DNA of 39,586 nucleotides. It comes from Thauera phenolivorans. Lineage in GTDB: Bacteria; Pseudomonadota; Gammaproteobacteria; Burkholderiales; Rhodocyclaceae. The translations under genes were made by a program, and so were the position numbers. Positions 34,576 to 39,586 of the stretch are shown piece after piece (position 1 is the first letter of the stretch; every line of letters starts with the position of its first letter). The notes under the pieces are model-generated. The model did not search any database, was not told where the DNA came from, and saw nothing but the letters and a program-made list of their open reading frames with translations. Location of the stretch: the NCBI RefSeq assembly GCF_001696715.1, contig NZ_MBFM01000003.1, forward strand, positions 206,175 through 245,760. The letters run 5' to 3'.

Positions 34576-35612
34576 AGATCCCGCACACCCGCCCGCTGAA
34601 CCTGAGGCAGGGAAAGGTCGAGATGGCGCACGGCGCCGGCGGGCGCGCGATGGCGCAACTCGTCGATGAGCTGTTCGCGCGCGAGCTCGGCAACGCCTGG
34701 CTCGCCCCGGGCGACGACGGCGCCCGCCTGCCGCCGGCGCGCGGCCGGCTGGTGATGTCGACCGACGCCCACGTGGTGTCGCCGCTGTTCTTCCCCGGTG
34801 GCGACATCGGCTGCCTCGCGGTGCATGGCACGATCAACGACGTCGCGGTGATGGGCGCGGCGCCGCGCTGGCTGGCGGCGAGCTTCGTGCTCGAGGAGGG
34901 CTTTCCGCTCGCCGAGCTCGCGCGCATCGTGGCCTCGATGGCGACGGCTGCGCGCGCCGCCGACGTGCCGGTGGTCACCGGCGACACCAAGGTGGTCGAG
35001 CGCGGCAAGGCCGACGGCGTGTTCATCACCACCACCGGGGTAGGCGTGCTCGCGGAGGGCATCGAGCTGTCGGGCGCGAATGCCGGCGCGGGCGACGCGG
35101 TGATCGTGTCCGGCCCGATCGGCGACCACGGCATGGCGATCATGTCGGTGCGCGAGCACCTCGCCTTCGAATCGCCGATCGTCTCCGACACCGCCGCGCT
35201 GCACGGTCTGATCGGCGCGCTGCTGGCCGCGGTGCCCGCCACCCGGGTGCTGCGCGACCCCACCCGCGGCGGGCTGGCCGCCACGCTCAACGAGATCGCG
35301 CAGCAGTCGCGGGTCGGCATCGTGCTCGACGAGGCGGCCCTGCCGGTACGCCCCGCGGTGGCGGCGGCGTGCGAGCTGCTCGGGCTCGATCCGCTCGACA
35401 TCGCGTGCGAGGGCCGGGTGGTGGCGATCTGTCCGGCCGCCCAGGCGGCGAGCGCGCTGGCGGCCCTGCGCGACCATGCCCTCGGCGGCGAGGCTGCGCT
35501 GATCGGCGAAGTGGTCGCCGACGAGCGTCGCTTCGTGCAGATGCAGACCCGCTTCGGCGGTCGGCGCATGGTGGACTGGCTCGCCGGCGACGCCCTGCCG
35601 CGGATCTGCTAG
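34572..35612 (+). CDS. hypE: Hydrogenase cyanide-ligand dehydratase HypE
   Basis: 346 residues of the AIR-synthase-like family. Motifs: EMAHGAGGRAM, STDAHVVSPLFFPGGDIG, VHGTINDVAVMGA, VVTGDTKVVERGK, PIGDHGMAIMS and RDPTRGGLA. It ends in PRIC, whose terminal Cys receives the carbamoyl group from HypF and is dehydrated with ATP to a thiocyanate. The ATG overlaps the hypD stop (ATGA). Last gene of the hyp operon; its TAG lies in a CTAG shared with the kinase gene stop on the other strand. Confidence 0.96.
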   Translation: MKIPHTRPLNLRQGKVEMAHGAGGRAMAQLVDELFARELGNAWLAPGDDGARLPPARGRLVMSTDAHVVSPLFFPGGDIGCLAVHGTINDVAVMGAAPRWLAASFVLEEGFPLAELARIVASMATAARAADVPVVTGDTKVVERGKADGVFITTTGVGVLAEGIELSGANAGAGDAVIVSGPIGDHGMAIMSVREHLAFESPIVSDTAALHGLIGALLAAVPATRVLRDPTRGGLAATLNEIAQQSRVGIVLDEAALPVRPAVAAACELLGLDPLDIACEGRVVAICPAAQAASALAALRDHALGGEAALIGEVVADERRFVQMQTRFGGRRMVDWLAGDALPRIC

Positions 35613-37111
35613 GCGGCGCGATCGGCGGCGAGCAGGCGCGACCAGTAACGCAGCGAGGTCGGCCACGCCGAGGCGCCGAGCCCGATCAGATCGGCATTCG
35701 ACACGTGGGTGGCGAAGGCGCGCGAATCCGGCGCGGCGAACATTCGCGCCGGCATCTCGCCGAGGAAGCGCTGCAGGCCGAGGCTGAGCAGGGGCAGGTC
35801 GGCCGCCAGCTCGGCGCCGAGGTCGCGGATCACGCCGGCGAGCGACAGCCAGCTCTTGCGGAACACGGCGAGCTGCTCGCCGAAGCCGCTCGCGCCGAGC
35901 AGGGCGAGCTCGTCGAGCAGGCCCACCAACCAGTCGAAGCCTATCGGCCGGCCCGAGGCCACGAGACGGTCGAGCGCGTGTTCGACTGCGCCGGCCAGCG
36001 CCGGGTCGTCGGCGTCGAGCATGCCGAGCGCGCCGAGCGCGGCGCGGATCCGCGCCGCGTCCAGGGTCAGGGCGCCGAGCGCGATCGCCACCAGCGCCTC
36101 GCGCTCAGCCTTGCCGAGGCGAGCGGTGAGGCTCCAGTCGAGTACCGCGAGGCGGCCGTCGTCGGCGAGCAGCAGGTTGCCGCCATGCAGGTCGCCGTGG
36201 AACATCGCCTCCGCCTCGCCGCTCCAGAAGGGCCTGGCGAGGAGGGCGCGGACCAGGGTGTCGGCGAGCGCCTGGCCCTGGCCGGGGGCGAGCGCGGCGT
36301 CGGTGAGACGCGGTCCGAAGACGCGGTCCATCGCGGTCATCGCCGGGCTGCACCAGGGCAGGAGCGCCGGTACCAGCAGGCCGGCATCGTCGGCATGGAA
36401 CGCGGCCGCCTCCGTCATGTGGGCCTGCTCGCGGTCGAGCCGGATCTCCCGGGCGAGCAGGCGCTGCACGCTCGCCAGTGTGCCGCGGTAGTCGAGCGCC
36501 GGCAGGCCGAGCTGGGCCGCGCGCCTCTCGAGGAAGTCGGCGACCGACGGCAGCAGGGCGAGCTCGTCCGCGAGCTCGGCCTCCACCCCGGGCTTGAGCA
36601 CCTTGAACACACCCTCGCGTCGTCGCCCCCCCTCGTGCCAGGAAAAGGGCAGCACCACCGCGACGCTGCCCTCGGCGAGCGCTTCGTCGGCGAGCGCAAG
36701 ACCGTGGCCGGCGCCGAGACTGGCCTCGATTCGCGCGCGCAGGGGTGCGAGCGGCCGGGTCGACGGCATCGACTCGAGCGTCTGCAGGTGGCGTCGCAGC
36801 TCGGGGTCGAGCTCGGGGCGGCGCGCGAGCACCTGGCCGAGCTTGTGCAGCGTCGGGCAGCGGGCGAGCAGGGCGACCAGGCGCGCCTCGTCCGGGGCTT
36901 CGATCGGCAGCGCGAACTGGTCGGCGACAATCGCCTCCAGCCGCTGCGGCGGCAGGCGGTCGAGAAAGAAACCGAGCGCCTCGACCACCAGCGGACGCCA
37001 GGCGGCGAGCGGTGCGGGCACCAGCTCGTCCACGCCGAGGGCGTCGAACAGCGCGGGGTCGAAGCCGCCTTCTGCGGCGGACGCTTCGGTGGCGGCGTGC
37101 TCCGGATTCAA
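35609..37111 (-). CDS. ABC1/AarF/UbiB-like atypical kinase
   Basis: 500 residues. Family motifs: the KxGQ-like KLGQVLARRP (about residues 90-99), an A-rich loop AEGSVAVVLPF, the lysine in VFKVLKPG, and the catalytic FHGDLHGGNLL followed by LDW. Family members (UbiB, ADCK) act in ubiquinone homeostasis, though this one diverges from UbiB and lacks a clear C-terminal membrane anchor. It starts with TTG at 37111 behind GAGGAGG and has no better start. Placed 40 bp after the lipocalin gene and tail to tail with hypE. A link to the hydrogenase is not shown; its substrate is unknown. Confidence 0.8.
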   Translation of the reverse strand: MNPEHAATEASAAEGGFDPALFDALGVDELVPAPLAAWRPLVVEALGFFLDRLPPQRLEAIVADQFALPIEAPDEARLVALLARCPTLHKLGQVLARRPELDPELRRHLQTLESMPSTRPLAPLRARIEASLGAGHGLALADEALAEGSVAVVLPFSWHEGGRRREGVFKVLKPGVEAELADELALLPSVADFLERRAAQLGLPALDYRGTLASVQRLLAREIRLDREQAHMTEAAAFHADDAGLLVPALLPWCSPAMTAMDRVFGPRLTDAALAPGQGQALADTLVRALLARPFWSGEAEAMFHGDLHGGNLLLADDGRLAVLDWSLTARLGKAEREALVAIALGALTLDAARIRAALGALGMLDADDPALAGAVEHALDRLVASGRPIGFDWLVGLLDELALLGASGFGEQLAVFRKSWLSLAGVIRDLGAELAADLPLLSLGLQRFLGEMPARMFAAPDSRAFATHVSNADLIGLGASAWPTSLRYWSRLLAADRAA

Positions 37112-37150
37112 TTCCTCGCCCTCCTCGGGGGATGTGTGGATGACTTCATT

Positions 37151-37726
37151 TCACTCGGGCGCGCGGCCCCGCTGCAGCCGCGCGGGATCGAAACCCTTCG
37201 CGGCGAGCCGCTGCAGCAGCGCGTCGTAGGCGGCCGGGTCGACCTCGGGGGTGCGCGACAGCACCCACAGGTATTCGCGCTCGGGCTCGCTGACCGCGAC
37301 CAGGCTGTAGTCCTCGTCGAGGTCGATCACCCAGTAGTCGCCCCACACCGCGGGGAGGAAGGAGAGCCAGGCCGGGGCGAAGCGCACCTCCAGCTTGGGC
37401 GATCCTTCGCCGCCGATGCGGCGCGCGCTGCCGACCGCCTCGTCGAACTCGCCGTCGGCGAGCCGGCAGCGGTTGATCACCTTCACCCTGCCGTCGGGCT
37501 GCAGGCTGTACTCCGCGCTGGTGTCGGCCACGCACTTCTCCTGGAAGCGGTTGGGATAGCGCGCGATCTCGTGCCAGGTGCCCATGTAGCGCTGCAGGTC
37601 GAGGCTGGGGACGGTTTCGAGCGGACCGGATGCGGCGGCGCGGGTGTCGTGGGCCGCGGGTTCGCTGGCGCAGCCGGCGAGGGCGAACAGCAGCGGGAGC
37701 GTCGCGATCAGGTGGGGTTTCGTCAT
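37151..37726 (-). CDS. Bacterial lipocalin (Blc-like lipoprotein)
   Basis: 191 residues. A lipoprotein signal ends in LAGC (Cys19), so it should be lipid-anchored to the outer membrane or periplasm. The lipocalin signature RYMGTWHEIARYPNRFQ is clear, followed by VINRCRL and WGDYWVIDLDEDYSLVAVSEP, matching Blc proteins that bind lysophospholipids and fatty acids. The ATG at 37726 has GGAG upstream; frame further upstream is not conserved. It lies between the 2H phosphoesterase (53 bp) and the kinase (40 bp), all on the minus strand. Confidence 0.92.
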   Translation of the reverse strand: MTKPHLIATLPLLFALAGCASEPAAHDTRAAASGPLETVPSLDLQRYMGTWHEIARYPNRFQEKCVADTSAEYSLQPDGRVKVINRCRLADGEFDEAVGSARRIGGEGSPKLEVRFAPAWLSFLPAVWGDYWVIDLDEDYSLVAVSEPEREYLWVLSRTPEVDPAAYDALLQRLAAKGFDPARLQRGRAPE

Positions 37727-37779
37727 TGGGGCTCCGGGTATGTGGAGAAGTGGGCTGGGTGGCACGCTGGCGTCGGTCG

Positions 37780-38508
37780 TCAGACCTTCAGCAGCGACCC
37801 GGGTTCGCACCCCGGGGAGGGCGGCTGCAGGCAGGACGCCAGCGCCTCGCCTGCGGGATGCCAGCGGAATCGGCCATCACTCAGTTCGTAGTCGGCGAGC
37901 CGGGTGAGCGGGCCGCCGACCTCGGCCGCGGCGTAGCCGAGCAGGCTGAGCCGCTCGATCCGCAGCCGCAGCGGCGACGCGGCGTAGGTGTCGAGCCGGC
38001 GGTCGATCTCGACGGTGGGCCACGCCCCGGCGTAGAGGCCGACGGTGAGGTGGGGAACGTAGGCGTGGGCGGGCGGGTCCATCGGACCGCCGGCGAGACA
38101 GGCGTGCAGACGATCGAGGCTGCCGCAGGCCGCCTCGGTGGTGAGGAAGGGCGCGGAGGCGAAGCTCTCGAGCGCACCGATCTCGACGTCGAAGGGCGGG
38201 GGGCGCAGCGTGCGCAGGGCGTCGAGCTGGGCGGCCAGGCGCACCGGCCCGAATTCGTCCGCCGCCGCGGGCGCGGCACTCGGAAAGCCGCACAGCCCGA
38301 GCGTCAGGTGCGGCTGGCGTCGATAGGGCTCAAGCAGGAGCGCTCCCAGCTGGTCGGCGGCGGCCTGCTGGCGGGCGCGGACCTCGGGCAGGTCGAGGTC
38401 GAGCGCCCAGAGCACGAAGCACGGCCGGCCGCGGTGCCACTCGACGAAATCGCGACGGACGTTGGGCAGGGTGAGCGGGGCGGCGAGGAAGGCCTGGCGA
38501 AGCGTCAT
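37780..38508 (-). CDS. 2'-5' RNA ligase / 2H phosphoesterase superfamily protein
   Basis: 242 residues. Two HxTx motifs, the hallmark of the 2H phosphoesterases, are visible: His67-Leu-Thr69 in QPHLTLGLCG and His153-Leu-Thr155 in VPHLTVGLYAG. Family members handle 2',3'-cyclic phosphate or 2'-5' linked nucleotides; the actual substrate is unknown. No signal peptide, so cytosolic. Its ATG overlaps the stop of the upstream unknown gene (ATGA), so it is coupled to that gene despite the different predicted location. Confidence 0.85.
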   Translation of the reverse strand: MTLRQAFLAAPLTLPNVRRDFVEWHRGRPCFVLWALDLDLPEVRARQQAAADQLGALLLEPYRRQPHLTLGLCGFPSAAPAAADEFGPVRLAAQLDALRTLRPPPFDVEIGALESFASAPFLTTEAACGSLDRLHACLAGGPMDPPAHAYVPHLTVGLYAGAWPTVEIDRRLDTYAASPLRLRIERLSLLGYAAAEVGGPLTRLADYELSDGRFRWHPAGEALASCLQPPSPGCEPGSLLKV

Positions 38509-39020
38509 GGAAGTGGAGCGGAGGGGGCGCCGAACTGCAGCGCGAGGTCGCAGCTGCGGCCGCCGGCGAACCAGCGCGCCAGCACGCGCGCGTCGCCCGC
38601 GAACTGAAACAGGAATTCATCGGAGACCGGCTTGCGCACCGTTTCCCGGGCGCGGATCGGGCCGAGGCGCGGTGCGAGCGCGTGCGCAAGGGCCTCGCCG
38701 CGGGCGCGGCAGTCACCGGCGTCGGCTGCGGCGGTGGTGCCGTCGTGTGGTGTGGCGAGGATCTCTTCGATGCGACCGTCGGCGCCCGCCATGCTCATTA
38801 CCGACAGCGGGCGACCGTCGACCGACAGGCTGACGTTCACCTGATCGCGCGCATCGCAGGCGGGGCCGATCTGCGCCGCCGCGGGATCGAGCGGGAGGGC
38901 CCGGCGTGCCGCCCGCGCGAGCGGGACACCGAGCCGGAAGGGGCCGATGCCGTCGGGTGCCAGCGCCACCGGCGCCGGGGCTGCCGCCAGTGCGACCGGG
39001 CCGGCGAGGCAGGCAAGCAC
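38505..39020 (-). CDS. Unrecognised secreted protein
   Basis: About 171 residues. The N-terminus (LACLAGPVALAAAPAPVALA) is signal-peptide-like but lacks a positive n-region; frame upstream (RVGAVAARAAIG) would supply one, yet only a CTG start is available there, so the GTG at 39020 is provisional. The mature protein opens DGIGPFRLGVPLARA, a motif seen at the start of several small secreted domains of unknown role. It has four or more Cys (GPACDARDQ, AGDCRARGE, GGRSCDLAL), which may pair in the periplasm. It sits between sodC and the 2H phosphoesterase gene. Confidence 0.6.
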   Translation of the reverse strand: MLACLAGPVALAAAPAPVALAPDGIGPFRLGVPLARAARRALPLDPAAAQIGPACDARDQVNVSLSVDGRPLSVMSMAGADGRIEEILATPHDGTTAAADAGDCRARGEALAHALAPRLGPIRARETVRKPVSDEFLFQFAGDARVLARWFAGGRSCDLALQFGAPSAPLP

Positions 39021-39094
39021 ACCGATCGCAGCCCGCGCGGCGACCGCGCCGACGCGTGCCGCGAGGGCGCGCGCCGTGCCGCTTCGATCCGCGC

Positions 39095-39586
39095 TCAGGG
39101 CGCGGCCTTCACCACGCCGCAGGCGATGCGCGCGCCGGCGCCGCCGATCGGCTGGGTGACATGGTCGTCGCGATTCTCGTGAATCACCAGCGCGGCGCCG
39201 TCCTCGTCGAGGATGTTCGCGCGCTGGCCACCACCCGAGAGGCTGGCGAGGGTGGTGAACATTTCCGCCTCGACGCTGCCGTCGGCATGCACCACGATCA
39301 CCGGCAGGTCGCCGGCGTCCGGCCCCTCCGGATTCATCAGGCCGTGCTTGCGGCCGTCGGGGTTGAGGTGGCCCTTGGAGGCGACGAAGCCTTTATCGGG
39401 ATCTTCGCAGGTGCCGACGCTGTGGATGTGGATCGCCTTCGGCCCGGGCGGCAGGCCCTTCGCCGAGACGTGGATGAGGACGCCGTGCGGGCCTTCGCTG
39501 AGGCTCACGCTGCCGACCGGCTTCGCGTCGCGGTCGATCAGTTCCGCGCTGGCGCGATCGGCGGCGTGGGCGCCGAGGGTGAAACC
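39095..39586 (-). CDS. sodC: Cu/Zn superoxide dismutase SodC, 5' end beyond the window
   Basis: 164 codons visible, open to the window edge. Copper and zinc ligands are in HIHSVGTC, GHLNPDGRKHG and VIHENRDDHVTQPIGGAGARIACG, with the Cys pair for the structural disulfide (GTC and ARIACGV). It dismutates superoxide in the periplasm. Signal peptide not visible because of the cut. It heads a leftward string with the secreted unknown, the 2H enzyme, the lipocalin and the kinase. Confidence 0.95.
   Translation of the reverse strand, partial: GFTLGAHAADRASAELIDRDAKPVGSVSLSEGPHGVLIHVSAKGLPPGPKAIHIHSVGTCEDPDKGFVASKGHLNPDGRKHGLMNPEGPDAGDLPVIVVHADGSVEAEMFTTLASLSGGGQRANILDEDGAALVIHENRDDHVTQPIGGAGARIACGVVKAAP

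Noticed and set aside
35369-37891. 840-codon plus-strand open frame opposite the kinase and lipocalin genes
   Set aside because: Low-complexity shadow of two real minus-strand genes; no recognisable motif and no ribosome site.

Overview
This is a GC-rich window whose gene families and gene order fit a betaproteobacterium, most like the Rhodocyclales (Thauera/Azoarcus group). That placement is an inference from composition, gene content and a denitrifier-like mix of metabolism; no rRNA gene is present to confirm it.

Layout from left to right. (1) The 3' part of putA (proline catabolism), then a small cupin gene facing it. Upstream of the cupin sits a complete IS66-family element with 8-bp target duplications (TSDs), whose transposase tnpC is broken by one in-frame amber codon. 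(2) An MFS transporter, a gene-free scarred stretch, and an AraC-type regulator divergent from a fatty-acid beta-oxidation operon (acyl-CoA synthetase, 3-hydroxyacyl-CoA dehydrogenase/enoyl-CoA hydratase, thiolase). The last gene of that operon, an acyl-CoA dehydrogenase, is a heavily damaged pseudogene. (3) A leftward block: pntA-pntB (proton-translocating transhydrogenase) and a cysteine hydrolase. (4) A leftward three-gene cluster: SBP56-type methanethiol oxidase (mtoX), an SCO-family copper protein and a di-haem MauG/CCP-like cytochrome. This is the arrangement known for Cu-dependent methanethiol oxidase; an esterase gene is divergent from it. (5) An SDR oxidoreductase gene with a perfect FNR-like palindrome upstream, then tRNA-Gly(GCC) and tRNA-Thr(GGT).

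(6) The largest system is a soluble NAD-linked [NiFe] hydrogenase, hoxF-hoxU-hoxY-hoxH plus a maturation protease, read leftward. It is divergent from a complete-looking maturation set, hypA-hypB-hypF-hypC-hypD-hypE, read rightward. HypF is a short form with only the Kae1-like carbamoyltransferase half. The genes overlap by ATGA/GTGA junctions, so each arm is probably one operon. (7) A leftward five-gene string: sodC (cut by the window end), a secreted unknown, a 2H-type phosphoesterase, a lipocalin lipoprotein and an ABC1/UbiB-like kinase. The kinase stop codon shares a CTAG palindrome with the hypE stop.

Taken together the window carries several redox modules: proline oxidation, beta-oxidation, NADH/NADPH exchange, sulfur-C1 oxidation, H2/NAD exchange and superoxide defence. 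I see no wholly unfamiliar system. The items most worth following are the methanethiol oxidase cluster with an atypical SCO copper motif, the short HypF, the decayed acyl-CoA dehydrogenase, the IS66 insertion that appears to split a promoter, and several clean palindromes in divergent promoter regions.
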